From Lachnospiraceae bacterium (GTDB lineage Bacteria > Bacillota > Clostridia > Lachnospirales > Lachnospiraceae), in NCBI GenBank assembly GCA_017394885.1, contig JAFPWO010000010.1:88010-152009 (forward strand): a DNA stretch of 64,000 nt, written 5' to 3'. The notes beneath the pieces are model-generated. The model was given only the letters and a program-made list of their open reading frames with translations, did no database searches and had not been told where the DNA came from. Positions 33,781-41,953 of this stretch are shown in pieces. Numbering within the stretch: the stretch's first letter is position 1; each line of letters begins with the position of its first letter. The position numbers and the translations under genes are program-made.

Positions 33781-35340
33781 TCACGCCCCATTTCTCTGAT
33801 CGAATATATACGCGGTGATAATATCCCCCACAACGTTTGTAATGTTCAGAAGTCCGCCGAAAAACATCTCACATATAATTGCCAGTGAGTACAATTCAAA
33901 GGCGTTCATATAATTCAGAAGAATAACCATGCCGATCAGAATCGATCCCGGCTGGTTCGGCGCGCCGAGCGAGAGGAAAAATACCAGGACCATGATCATA
34001 AGAGCGGTCGTCGAGGTTATTCTACCGACGACATCCATGAGCATGATCGCGATCAGCGTCAGGATGAAGCAGTTTCCGTCCAGATTGATCTGGGCGAGGA
34101 TCGGAATACCGATCTTCAGCCTCTTCTGATCCATGTGGTACTGCCTTACACAGTATCGGACGTTGAAGGGCACGGCATCGATGGCGGAGCCGATCTTCCA
34201 GTTTTCGCGCAGCAGAGGCAGGAGCTTTTTCACAAACGGAAGGATCGGAATCTTCTTGCACCAGAGCCGGATACCGTAACCGATGAACAGTACGGCAAGG
34301 CTCAGGGCAACGATCAGGATCAGCCCGGCAAGATAAAGCAGTATGCTGAAACCGTTTCGCATAACGATGTCCATAAACGCCGCGAAAACAAAAACCGGCA
34401 GGAAATACATAACGACGCTGAGCATCCGTGAAAACAGCGTATAGAACGCGTCGATCACGCCTTTCAGCCGGTCAAAGTGTTTCCCGGAATAACACATGGC
34501 CCAGGCGAACAGGATCGCCGTAAAAAACAGAGGGAACGGCGAGATCGACATAAACGGCGTGACAATATTGGAGGGAATCAGGGACAAGAGCCATCCGGGC
34601 AATGACATGAGATAGATCACATTGTCATGATAAAATGGTGCAATCGAATCCCGAACGAGGCCAAGGATCGCCACTGCCGTCAGCACCGCAAGCAGCACGG
34701 CAGCGATCGAAGACAAGACCATCTCCTTCTGAAGCTTTCTCGCTCCCGAGCTTCGCGTCGCAAGAATATAGATATCCGTCATGTGCTTCAGAAACGAGAG
34801 GAATGTAACAGGAGCAGCTATCATCAGCACCGCGTTGATAAACAGCGATTCGAACGGAGCCAGGATGCTTTCCGCCAGGAACTGCTTGTCCTCCGCGCCT
34901 GCCAGAAAATAAATAGGCAGAGATGCCGCTATCGCCAGCACCATCCCGATCACACAGGAGATAACGGAGGCCTGCCTGCCCCGGCGGACAGTGATCGTGA
35001 TCCGGTTATAACCGGCTTGATAGCTGTAGTCGATCTTCTCGGCGTAAGCCGTCAGTATCCGGCCTTCGGGTGACAGCGCCTCCTCCTCGTCGTTTTCGGG
35101 GGAATATATGCGTCCTTCAAAACCCAGGCGGATCATGGTGCATCCCATCCGGCTGCGGCCGGAAACCGCTATGACCGCGTTTTCCTGCTGTGCGTATATG
35201 TTGTGGCATAACGCTTCAAAAATCAGCATTGTTTCCGTCATAACGGTATCGGCCGCCCTGCTTTCTTTCAGCACCTCTTCGATATATTCCCTGGCTGATT
35301 CAAAGTCCCGGGATAAGTTTTTGATTTCTGTTGTTTTCAT
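33781..35340 (-). CDS. DAACS-family symporter with an extra N-terminal domain
   Basis: A protein of about 519 residues. Residues 1-105 form a soluble domain (IKNLSRDFESAREYIEEVLKESRAADTVMTETMLIFEALCHNIYAQ) resembling the N-terminal half of RsbW-type HATPases. From about 115 onward there are eight or more membrane helices ending in the DAACS signatures (IGSAIDAVPFNVRYCV, QINLDGNCFILTLIAIMLMD, SLGAPNQPGSILIGMVILLNYM). It probably imports dicarboxylates or amino acids with a cation. The ATG at 35340 has no clear ribosome binding site, and an in-frame GTG at 35406 inside pepP is possible. It is the last gene after glgC-glgD-arsR-pepP. Confidence 0.8.
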   Translation of the reverse strand: MKTTEIKNLSRDFESAREYIEEVLKESRAADTVMTETMLIFEALCHNIYAQQENAVIAVSGRSRMGCTMIRLGFEGRIYSPENDEEEALSPEGRILTAYAEKIDYSYQAGYNRITITVRRGRQASVISCVIGMVLAIAASLPIYFLAGAEDKQFLAESILAPFESLFINAVLMIAAPVTFLSFLKHMTDIYILATRSSGARKLQKEMVLSSIAAVLLAVLTAVAILGLVRDSIAPFYHDNVIYLMSLPGWLLSLIPSNIVTPFMSISPFPLFFTAILFAWAMCYSGKHFDRLKGVIDAFYTLFSRMLSVVMYFLPVFVFAAFMDIVMRNGFSILLYLAGLILIVALSLAVLFIGYGIRLWCKKIPILPFVKKLLPLLRENWKIGSAIDAVPFNVRYCVRQYHMDQKRLKIGIPILAQINLDGNCFILTLIAIMLMDVVGRITSTTALMIMVLVFFLSLGAPNQPGSILIGMVILLNYMNAFELYSLAIICEMFFGGLLNITNVVGDIITAYIFDQRNGA

Positions 35341-35375
35341 GATTCTGTGAAAGAAACAATATGGAATCTGATACT

Positions 35376-37148
35376 TTATATCGCCTGTGTCACTTCTCTC
35401 AGCCACGCGGCTTCTTCTGCCGTAAGGCCGTCCCGCAGGCGCTCGTACACCATCGCGTGGTATTCGTTCAGGGCGATCTTCTCGTACACCGTGAGCAGCT
35501 CCGGGATGACCGGCCGCAGGTCGATCGGGCAGAGCGTGAGCGTCTCAAAGCGCAGATAGTGGCCGTATTCCGTCGTCTCCGCGTCCACGCAGAGCAGTTC
35601 GTTTTCGATGCGGATGCCGTAGCGGCCGTCCATGTAGACGCCGGGCTCATCCGTCGTGACCATGCCGGGCTTTAACGTCACGAGGCCGTCCATATCCGCG
35701 GGCTTCGTCCAGCGGAAGCCGTTCGGGCCCTCGTGCACGTTCAGGCAGAAGCCCACGCCGTGGCCGGTGCCGCAGCGGTAATCCAGGCCCATGTCCCAGA
35801 TGGGCCCGCGCGCGAGGATATCCAGGAAGTAGCAGGTCGTGCCCTCCAGGAATTTCGCGCTCGAAAGCCGCAGCATGCTGCGCAGCGTCGCCGTATAATG
35901 CAGGCGCTCCTCTTCCGTGAGCGGCCCCATGGCGATGGTCCGCGTGATGTCCGTGGTCCCGTCCGGGTACTGCCCGCCGGAATCCACCAGCAGCATGCCT
36001 TTATTTTCCAGCATCGCGAAGGCCTCCGGCGTCGCGGAGTAGTGCATCATGGCCGCGTTCGGGCCCATGGCCGCGATCGTGTTGAAGGAAAGATCGAAGG
36101 CGCCGGCCTCGCGGCGGCACGTCTCCAGATAGTCGCTCACGTCGATCTCGCTTAAGGCCTCGCGGTCCGGATGATGCTCCAGCCAGTACAGCCATTTGAC
36201 CATGGCGACGCCGTCCTTACGGTGCGATTCGCGCAGGGCCTCCTGCTCGGTCGGGTTCTTCACGCACTTCATCAGCGTGGTCGGATTGACCGCTGCCACG
36301 GCGTCTCTGACGCGCGCTGCGACGGTATAGGCAGTTTTTGCCTTATCCAGCAGCACCGGCGTGCCTTCGGGCGTTTCCAGGCCCCAGAAGGCCTCGTAGG
36401 GCCTTATTTCGACGCCCTGTGCCGCGAGCGCAGCCTTCACTTCGGCGCTGATCGCCTCTTCCTTTACGAAGAGCAGCGCCTGCACCTTATCCACATAGGC
36501 GAAGGCGAAGACCACGGGGTTATTCGGCACGTCCGCGCCGCGCAGATTGAGGAGCCACGCGATGTCGTCCATGGCGCTTAAGATAAACGCCCCGGCGTTC
36601 TTTTCCTGCATGGCCTCCCGCACGCGTGCAAGCTTTGCGGCCGCGCTTTCCCCGGTATACTTTTCATCCAGCAGCCAGGCGCCGTGGAATTCCTGCGCCG
36701 GGCGGTCTGTCCAGATCTCCCCGATGAGGTCCCGGCCGGCTTCGAAGCGCACCTGCTTTTCGCCCAGCTTGCCTCTCCACTCTTCCGCCAGTTTCAGGCT
36801 CACGATCCGCCCGTCAAAGCCGAGCACCTGTCCGTCCGCAAGCGTCTGCGCAAGATACTCCGCCACCGTGGGCACGCCCGCGACCGCCATGCGCATGAGC
36901 GTAAAGCCCGTGCCTTCGATCTGATGCTCCGCCTGCAGGAAGTACCGCCCGTCGGTCCAGAGCAGCGCCTCATCCTGCGTTACGACCACCGTCCCCGCGG
37001 AGCCGGTAAAGCCGCTGATAAAGCACACCGCGCGGAAGTACGCGCTGACATATTCCGAGCAGTGAAAGTCCCCGCTGGGGACCACGTAGACGTCGATTCC
37101 GGCCTCCTGCATCTTCGCGCGCAGGGCCGCCAGCCGTTCTTTGATCAT
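35376..37148 (-). CDS. Xaa-Pro aminopeptidase (M24B, long form)
   Basis: A 590-residue protein with two creatinase-like N-terminal domains (about 1-310) and an M24 pita-bread catalytic domain (about 315-545). The metal ligands are visible in MLLVDSGGQYPDGTTDITRTIAMG (two Asp), CGTGHGVGFCLNVHEGPNG (His) and VTTDEPGVYMDGRYGIRIENELLCV (Glu residues). The C-terminal extension is found in the long aminopeptidase P form (as in eukaryotic cytosolic XPNPEP1). It removes N-terminal residues preceding proline. It lies 17 bp after the arsR gene. Confidence 0.93.
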   Translation of the reverse strand: MIKERLAALRAKMQEAGIDVYVVPSGDFHCSEYVSAYFRAVCFISGFTGSAGTVVVTQDEALLWTDGRYFLQAEHQIEGTGFTLMRMAVAGVPTVAEYLAQTLADGQVLGFDGRIVSLKLAEEWRGKLGEKQVRFEAGRDLIGEIWTDRPAQEFHGAWLLDEKYTGESAAAKLARVREAMQEKNAGAFILSAMDDIAWLLNLRGADVPNNPVVFAFAYVDKVQALLFVKEEAISAEVKAALAAQGVEIRPYEAFWGLETPEGTPVLLDKAKTAYTVAARVRDAVAAVNPTTLMKCVKNPTEQEALRESHRKDGVAMVKWLYWLEHHPDREALSEIDVSDYLETCRREAGAFDLSFNTIAAMGPNAAMMHYSATPEAFAMLENKGMLLVDSGGQYPDGTTDITRTIAMGPLTEEERLHYTATLRSMLRLSSAKFLEGTTCYFLDILARGPIWDMGLDYRCGTGHGVGFCLNVHEGPNGFRWTKPADMDGLVTLKPGMVTTDEPGVYMDGRYGIRIENELLCVDAETTEYGHYLRFETLTLCPIDLRPVIPELLTVYEKIALNEYHAMVYERLRDGLTAEEAAWLREVTQAI

Positions 37149-37165
37149 TGTTTTATCCGCCTTTT

Positions 37166-37555
37166 TTATTCTTCGATATGTTCCATCCCCAGCCGCAGGA
37201 TCGACGCGATATGGTCATCCGAGAGGGAATAGAACACGGTCTTTCCGTCCCGGCGGGCCCGCACCAGATTCATCTGCTTTAAGATGCGCAGCTGATGCGA
37301 GATGGCCGGCTGGGTCATCCCCAGGAGCTGTGCGATATCGCACACGCAGGTCTCCGAGCACAAAAGCACATAAAGGATGCGGATTCGAGTCGAATCCGCA
37401 AAAACCTTGAAGAAATCCGCCAGGCTGTAGAGCTCCTCTTCTTCCGGCATGGCGTCCCGGACCTTTTTGACCAGGTCTTCATGCACGTGAAGATAGCTGC
37501 AAAGCTCGATGGTTTCCCGTGCGGGGTCCATCCCCGCGTCATAGAGCCTGTTCAT
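37166..37555 (-). CDS. ArsR/SmtB family metal-sensing repressor
   Basis: A 129-residue winged-helix regulator. The metal motif ETCVCDIAQLL (alpha-3 site, as in CadC/ArsR) is followed by the recognition helix TQPAISHQLRILKQMNLVRARRDGKTVFYSL, and the C-terminal helix holds DDHIASILRLGMEHIEE (alpha-5-like DxH ... HxxE residues). Two types of ligands suggest sensing of zinc, cadmium or similar ions. No metal exporter is nearby: its ATG overlaps the glgD stop codon by one base, so it is part of the glycogen operon, and pepP follows. Confidence 0.9.
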   Translation of the reverse strand: MNRLYDAGMDPARETIELCSYLHVHEDLVKKVRDAMPEEEELYSLADFFKVFADSTRIRILYVLLCSETCVCDIAQLLGMTQPAISHQLRILKQMNLVRARRDGKTVFYSLSDDHIASILRLGMEHIEE

Positions 37556-38658
37556 CAGCTTAAGATCTTGATCTCGCCCCGGCTGCCCTTTTCCTGCGTG
37601 CCGTCCGCGATCTTGGTGTGTTTTTCCACGATGCAGTTCTCGAGGGTCACGTTGTCGCCCACGTAGGCGTCATCCAGCAGGATGCAGTTTTTGACCGTGC
37701 TGCCGTCGCCCACATACACCTTCTTGAAGAGGACAGAGTCCTCCACCGTCCCGTTGATGATGCTGCCGCCGGCCACCAGCGAGTTGACCATGCAGGCGTT
37801 GCTGTTGAGCTTGGCGGGCGGGAAATCGTCGACCTTGGTGTAGATGAGCGGCTCTTCCTGGAAGAAGTAATGGCGCAGCGCCGGATCCAGCAGGTCCTGG
37901 TTGCACGCGAAGTAGGACTCCACGGAGTTGATATTGGTCCAGTAGCCGTCCATCAGGTAGGCCATGATCCGCTTCGTGTCGAGGTGGCGAATCAGGATAT
38001 CGCGGACCAGGTCGTAGCGCTCGTTCAGCTTGCACTCTTCCAGTATCTGGATGAGGTGCCGGCGCCTGGCTACGTAGATGCCGCAGTTGACGATGCTGCT
38101 GCCTTCCTTCGGCTCGCCGTCTTCCTTCTCGGACCAGGCGGTGATGCGGCCTTCATCGTTTACTTCCAGCACGCCGAAGCGCTTCGCGTCCGCCTGCGCG
38201 AGTTCCTTGCAGACCACGGTCACTTCCGCGCCGGTGCGGGTGTGCTGCTCCACGACTTTATTGTAGTCCAGCTTGTACACGCCGTCGCCTGAAGCGATGA
38301 CCACGTACGGCTCGTGGCGTTCTTTTAAGAATTCCAGGTTCTGGGCGAGGGCGTCGGCCGTGCCCAGATACCAGCTCCCGTTATCCGGCGTGATCGTCGG
38401 ATTCAGCAGATACAGGCCGCCCTGCTTGCGTCCGAAGTCCCACCATTTGGAGGAGCTTAAGTGCGCGTTTAACGAGCGGGAGCTGTACTGGCTGATCACG
38501 GCTACGGTGTTGATCCCGGAGTTGGTCATGTTGCTGAGGGTAAAGTCAATGCTGCGGTAGGTCCCAGCCAGGGGCATGGCTGCCACCGCGCGCTTGCTGG
38601 TGAGTTCCTTCATGTGGGCAGAATTGCCGCCTGCTAAAATTAAACCGACTGCTTTCAT
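37555..38658 (-). CDS. glgD: Glucose-1-phosphate adenylyltransferase subunit GlgD
   Basis: A 367-residue protein of the GlgD type: the N-terminal loop is degenerate ([27 protein letters not shown] instead of the GGxGxRL of GlgC), followed by a nucleotidyltransferase domain and a C-terminal left-handed beta-helix (from about 280, hexapeptide repeats). In Firmicutes GlgD pairs with GlgC and raises its activity, being itself little or non-catalytic. Its ATG overlaps the glgC stop (ATGA), so the two subunits are translationally coupled. Confidence 0.96.
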   Translation of the reverse strand: MKAVGLILAGGNSAHMKELTSKRAVAAMPLAGTYRSIDFTLSNMTNSGINTVAVISQYSSRSLNAHLSSSKWWDFGRKQGGLYLLNPTITPDNGSWYLGTADALAQNLEFLKERHEPYVVIASGDGVYKLDYNKVVEQHTRTGAEVTVVCKELAQADAKRFGVLEVNDEGRITAWSEKEDGEPKEGSSIVNCGIYVARRRHLIQILEECKLNERYDLVRDILIRHLDTKRIMAYLMDGYWTNINSVESYFACNQDLLDPALRHYFFQEEPLIYTKVDDFPPAKLNSNACMVNSLVAGGSIINGTVEDSVLFKKVYVGDGSTVKNCILLDDAYVGDNVTLENCIVEKHTKIADGTQEKGSRGEIKILS

Positions 38659-39929
38659 GCCTTTGTCTCCCTCTTAATAATGTATTCTCCGCTTTCCAGG
38701 ACTCCGTTCGGATAATCCGCCGCGGTGGTCGTTCCCATGATGGCGACGTTCTTGCCGATCACGATGCCTTCCGGAATGGTGCTGCGGGAGCCGATGACCG
38801 TGATCTCGCTGTTGTACACCTTCGGATCCAGGCGGCTCGGTTCGAAATTTCCTTCGCCGATGCGGGTATTCCTGCCGACGACGGTGTTCTCCGCAATGAT
38901 GGCCTTGCGGACGATCGCGCCTTCCTCGATCACGACCCCGTTCATCAGGATCGAATCATAAACCTTGGCGCCAGGCTTAATGACGACGTCCGAGCCCAGT
39001 ACCGAGTGCTTGACGCCCCCTTCGATCACGCTGCCGTCGCCGATGATGGACTGCCTCGCCTTGCTGCCCTTCGCGAAGAACGCGGGCGGATGTGCGACCG
39101 CCGAGGTATAGATCTGCCAGAACTCCTCGTAGAGGTTGAACTCGGGCACCAGATCGGTGAGGGCCATATTGGTCTCCCAGTAGGTCGTGAGCGTGCCCAC
39201 GTCCTTCCAGTAGCCGTGGAATTCATAGGTATAGAGGTTGTTGGTCTTACGGAAAAGATAGGGGATCACGTGCATGCCGAAGTCACAGTTCGGGACGTCG
39301 GAGAGCTCGATCAGCGCGGATTTGAGCGCCGAATAATTGAAGATATAGATACCCATGGAAGCCAGATTGCTCTTGGGGTTCGCGGGCTTCTCCTCGAATT
39401 CTGTGATGTGCCCCGCGCCGTCCGCCACCATGATGCCGAAGCGGTGCGCTTCCTCCCACGGGACCGGCATGACCGCGATGGTCGCTTCCGCACCGGTGCT
39501 CTTGTGGCGCGTCAGCATCTCCTCGTAGTCCATCTTATAGATGTGGTCGCCGGAAAGGATCAGGACATAGTCCGGATTGTACTGATCCATGAATTCCATG
39601 TTCTGGTAGATGGCATTGGCCGTCCCGGTGTACCATTCGCTGTCGCCGGAGCGTTCGTACGGCGGCAGAACGGTCACCCCGCCGACCTGCTTGTCCAGAT
39701 CCCACGGGATCCCGATCCCGATGTGCGAGTTCAGCTGCAGCGGACGGTACTGTGTCAGCACGCCCACCGTGTCCACGTCAGAATTCACGCAGTTGCTCAA
39801 AGGGAAGTCGATGATTCGATATTTCCCCCCGAAAGCGACTGCAGGTTTTGCCATTCCCTGCGTGAGCACCCCTAAACGGCTGCCCTGGCCCCCCGCCAAC
39901 AGCATGGCTATCATCTGTTTTTTCGCCAT
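38655..39929 (-). CDS. glgC: Glucose-1-phosphate adenylyltransferase subunit GlgC
   Basis: A protein of about 424 residues with the catalytic loop [38 protein letters not shown], the substrate motif [26 protein letters not shown], and a beta-helix from about 295. It makes ADP-glucose for glycogen synthesis. I start at the ATG at 39929, since TTGGAGGGAATT precedes it (an in-frame TTG four codons upstream is less likely). A TATAAT box lies at 39971-39976 on the minus strand with a poor -35. Confidence 0.96.
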   Translation of the reverse strand: MAKKQMIAMLLAGGQGSRLGVLTQGMAKPAVAFGGKYRIIDFPLSNCVNSDVDTVGVLTQYRPLQLNSHIGIGIPWDLDKQVGGVTVLPPYERSGDSEWYTGTANAIYQNMEFMDQYNPDYVLILSGDHIYKMDYEEMLTRHKSTGAEATIAVMPVPWEEAHRFGIMVADGAGHITEFEEKPANPKSNLASMGIYIFNYSALKSALIELSDVPNCDFGMHVIPYLFRKTNNLYTYEFHGYWKDVGTLTTYWETNMALTDLVPEFNLYEEFWQIYTSAVAHPPAFFAKGSKARQSIIGDGSVIEGGVKHSVLGSDVVIKPGAKVYDSILMNGVVIEEGAIVRKAIIAENTVVGRNTRIGEGNFEPSRLDPKVYNSEITVIGSRSTIPEGIVIGKNVAIMGTTTAADYPNGVLESGEYIIKRETKA

Positions 39930-40101
39930 AATTCCCTCCAAATGTTTATAACGCTACCATTGAGGTAAAGTTTATTATAGCATGACGTGATAAAAAAAGG
40001 AAGAGGAAATGTGGGGGCGCCGTGGCCGAAAGCAGTCATGAAGGGTGAGCGAAGCTTGTATCCCGACCGGCAATATCTTACGTAAAATTTCACGTAAAAT
40101 C

Positions 40102-40130
40102 TTGCCTTCCCTCCCGCGATATGCTATCCT
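40102..40130 (+). promoter_or_regulatory. Promoter of the toxin-antitoxin pair
   Basis: TTGCCT (40102-40107), 17 bp, TATCCT (40125-40130). Just upstream are two copies of CACGTAAAAT/TACGTAAAAT (about 40079-40101), which might be part of an operator for the antitoxin. Confidence 0.55.
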
Positions 40131-40152
40131 TTTTTCAGAAGGAGGTATTATC

Positions 40153-40410
40153 ATGGCAACGATCTATCCGGTTTCCGATCTGCGGAATTATCGAGAGATC
40201 CTCGACCGCGTGGAAGAAGGATCACCTGTTTATCTGACCGTGAACGGACGGGGGCGCTACACCATCCGGGATATCGCGGAGGACGAAGCCTTCGAAAAGA
40301 CCAAGGCAATGCTGCGCCTGTTCTGTGAACTGAACGAGGGCAGGATCTCCGGCGAAAAAGAGGGCTATGTCTCCGCCGAAGAAGTCCGGGCGAGACTCCG
40401 GGAGTTATAG
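40153..40410 (+). CDS. Phd/YefM-type antitoxin
   Basis: An 85-residue protein starting MATIYPVSDLRNYREILDRVEEGSPVYLTVNGRGRYTIRDIAED, the Phd/YefM DNA-binding fold with the conserved VNGRGRY stretch, and a helical C-terminal tail that would wrap the toxin. The ATG follows GAAGGAGGTATTATC. It would neutralise the toxin encoded 2 bp downstream and autorepress the promoter. Such pairs stabilise chromosomal regions; here it sits just upstream of a tRNA used as an integration site. Confidence 0.88.
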   Translation: MATIYPVSDLRNYREILDRVEEGSPVYLTVNGRGRYTIRDIAEDEAFEKTKAMLRLFCELNEGRISGEKEGYVSAEEVRARLREL

Positions 40411-40412
40411 CT

Positions 40413-40721
40413 ATGGCCTATTCTGTCGAATACTCTCCTGCCGCCATACAGGATCTGCTGCGGATCCGCGCAGAGGTCTTCTCCGCCTCCCGCGATAAAG
40501 GCGTCACCGTAAAATATATGGATGATATGATGGATGCGGTGGACCGGATGTCTGACTTTCCCGAGGCCGGCACGCCTCTCTATTACGAGAACAGCTTCAC
40601 CTCTTACTACCGCCTTTCTTTCAAGGCATATCTGGTATTCTACCGGCTGGAAGGGCAGCGCCTGCTGGTCGACCGTGTGCTATACGGAAAATCGGATTAT
40701 CTCCGCACGCTGCTGAAATAA
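40413..40721 (+). CDS. RelE/ParE-family toxin
   Basis: A 102-residue protein starting MAYSVEYSPAAIQDLLRIRAEV, with the RelE/ParE fold pattern: N-terminal beta strand, two helices, then strands ending YRLSFKAYLVFYRLEGQRLLVDRVLYGKSDYLRTLL. The RLSFKAYLVFYR...VDRVLYGKSDYLR stretch is typical of RelE/ParE superfamily toxins. It may cleave ribosome-bound mRNA or inhibit gyrase; I cannot tell which. It is paired with the Phd/YefM antitoxin. Confidence 0.85.
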   Translation: MAYSVEYSPAAIQDLLRIRAEVFSASRDKGVTVKYMDDMMDAVDRMSDFPEAGTPLYYENSFTSYYRLSFKAYLVFYRLEGQRLLVDRVLYGKSDYLRTLLK

Positions 40722-40759
40722 AATTGATAGAAAAGGCTTCAATTTTCTTGCATTTTTGC

Positions 40760-40788
40760 TTGACAAGATGCGCGCTTTCGTGTAAGAT
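40760..40788 (+). promoter_or_regulatory. Promoter of tRNA-Thr
   Basis: TTGACA (40760-40765), 17 bp, TAAGAT (40783-40788), 19 bp before the mature tRNA 5' end. Confidence 0.85.
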
Positions 40789-40807
40789 ACCCTTTGCGCG
40801 GAAAAAT

Positions 40808-40888
<81 letters not shown>

Positions 40889-40927
40889 AATCCCCTGAAA
40901 TCATCACGGTTTCAGGGGATTGTTTTA
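40889..40927 (+). terminator. Element-borne terminator after tRNA-Thr
   Basis: A perfect 12-bp stem (40889-40900 with 40910-40921, 9-nt loop) followed by TTGTTTTAT. It begins immediately after attL, so the element supplies a new terminator to the tRNA gene. Confidence 0.85.
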
Positions 40928-40968
40928 TAGTCTGAAAATCGTTTCTATTTGTGCTCGTTTTGGAAAAA

Positions 40969-40987
40969 GTCACAGCCAAGGTCACAG
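40969..40987 (+). repeat. Left copy of a GTCACAG tandem motif
   Basis: GTCACAGCCAAGGTCACAG, matching 18 of 19 bases with the right-end copy at 51340-51358, in the same orientation; both are followed downstream by an AAGATACAAAA stretch. Possible integrase arm-type sites, or a remnant of an older integrase 3' end. Confidence 0.5.
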
Positions 40988-41100
40988 CGATAAGATACAA
41001 AACATGACAGAACACTTAATAATATTAAGTACGTGTGTTCTGGGATTGATCTACAGACAAAATAATCATACAAAAAGAGCCCGTTAAGGGCTTCTTCTCT

Positions 41101-41122
41101 GGTCCGATCCGGGCCGTTTTTT
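41101..41122 (+). terminator. Terminator-like hairpin
   Basis: Stem GGTCCG/CGGGCC (41101-41106 with 41110-41115) followed by GTTTTTT. A second small hairpin AGCCC-GTTA-AGGGCT lies just upstream. No gene on the plus strand leads into it apart from the tRNA transcript. Confidence 0.5.
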
Positions 41123-41269
41123 ATGTTTACGATGGAGAAATAGAGGAAATAACGATGACCACCTCTAGAATCAAAAACTCCCTGGCTAGCCCATGAGTTT
41201 TTGACAAGAAAAGGCATCCCCTGGGACTTGTTTGATGCCCCCTATCTTTTTTGATTATACCCATGCTCC

Positions 41270-41515
41270 GGGAAACCGGCTGATGGGCCGTTCTCTATCA
41301 CATGTTCGCGCTCGTGATCTTATTCTCGGTTAAAACACTTAAAAACGGTTATTTGTGTCTTATTCCGGTTAAGTCTTCCTTTGTCGCTCTCGCTCAATAT
41401 TTTTTTGAGGCCCATCAGCCGGTTTCCCAGGCACTCTCAAAATACCGGCTATAGGGGGGCTGCCCCTCATCCCTCAAGCGCGGGGAAAGTGTTTTTTTGA
41501 GGCCCATCAGCCGGT
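41270..41515. repeat. Structured noncoding region with inverted, direct and iteron-like repeats
   Basis: A 20-bp sequence at 41270-41289 is perfectly inverted at 41409-41428. A 24-bp direct repeat, seven T then GAGGCCCATCAGCCGGT, occurs at 41400-41423 and 41492-41515. Between the inverted arms lie two related copies GTG(A)TCTTATT..CGGTTAA (41314-41333 and 41355-41372), 41 bp apart, on the same strand. There is no gene here. It may be a replication or transfer origin, or a structured RNA. The stretch 40928-41530 otherwise contains no ORF I can support. Confidence 0.7.
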
Positions 41516-41530
41516 GTTACAATCAAAAGA

Positions 41531-41570
41531 GGCGTACAGTGATGATCTCACACTGTACGCCTTATTTTTT
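41531..41570. terminator. Terminator hairpin next to the CRISPR array
   Basis: A perfect 11-bp stem (41531-41541 with 41551-41561, 9-nt loop). Plus-strand tail TTATTTTTT; minus-strand tail TCTTTTG. Read on the minus strand it would end a transcript coming from the cas-like gene and array. Confidence 0.75.
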
Positions 41571-41593
41571 ACTCATAAGTACTCAGGAGTATA

Positions 41594-41758
41594 TTTGTCT
41601 CCGTACGTCCCGCGCGAATTGCGACTTCGCCATCTGCTGCGGATCGCCATTCTGATAAACTTTGCCTCAACGCGTCCCGCGCGAATTGCGACCACGCCGA
41701 CCTTGCCAAGGTCAACCGATGCCGTCTTTGCCTCAACGCGTCCCGCGCGAATTGCGAC
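41594..41758 (-). CRISPR. Mini-CRISPR array: three repeats, two spacers
   Basis: Two identical 33-nt repeats (41726-41758 and 41660-41692) and one degenerate copy (41594-41625) whose first 20 bases on the minus strand are identical and the rest diverged. Spacers are 33 nt (41693-41725) and 34 nt (41626-41659), unrelated in sequence. On the minus strand the repeat begins GTCGCAATTCGCGCGGGACG and ends TTGAGGCAAAG. The degenerate copy lies distal to the nuclease gene, as expected for the trailer end, so the array is read on the minus strand, the same as the nuclease gene at 41954-43471. No cas1/cas2 is present in the window. Confidence 0.85.
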
Positions 41759-41953
41759 CGCGGAAACGCGTTAATTCTAACGCAATTCTTGAGAAACACG
41801 CTGTGAGTAGGTAGATAGCTTCTCAGTTTTTATACTGCCCTGACTATTTTCCCTTGCTCTTTTGCTGTCAAAGCTTCCTATGAAACTATTAGCGACAGCT
41901 TCGGACTGACAATAGACCGATATAAAAGGTGCGAACCTATTATTGTTTTTCTG
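41759..41953 (-). ncRNA. Putative scaffold RNA (tracrRNA/reRNA-like) between nuclease gene and array
   Basis: 195 nt without an ORF between the nuclease stop codon and the first repeat. On the minus strand it has a GCTGTC...GACAGC hairpin (41864-41899), a CTGAG-type hairpin (about 41805-41826), short hairpins GTTA-GAAT-TAAC and CGCG-TTTC-CGCG next to the array, and GAATTGCG (41781-41788), complementary to CGCAATTC in the repeat. This is where TnpB omega/reRNAs lie, and an anti-repeat next to the array would suit a tracr-like RNA. It could instead be simply a leader. Not tested by folding. Confidence 0.55.

Noticed and set aside
35341..35406. GTG start 22 codons upstream for the DAACS gene
   Set aside because: It lies inside the pepP coding end and adds residues with no match to the domain; kept only as an alternative because the ATG at 35340 also lacks a good ribosome binding site.
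41594..41758. Array as part of a normal type I-C locus
   Set aside because: The repeat looks I-C-like, but no cas3, cas5, cas7, cas8, cas1, cas2 or cas4 is in the window; the only nearby nuclease is the TnpB/Cas12-like protein.
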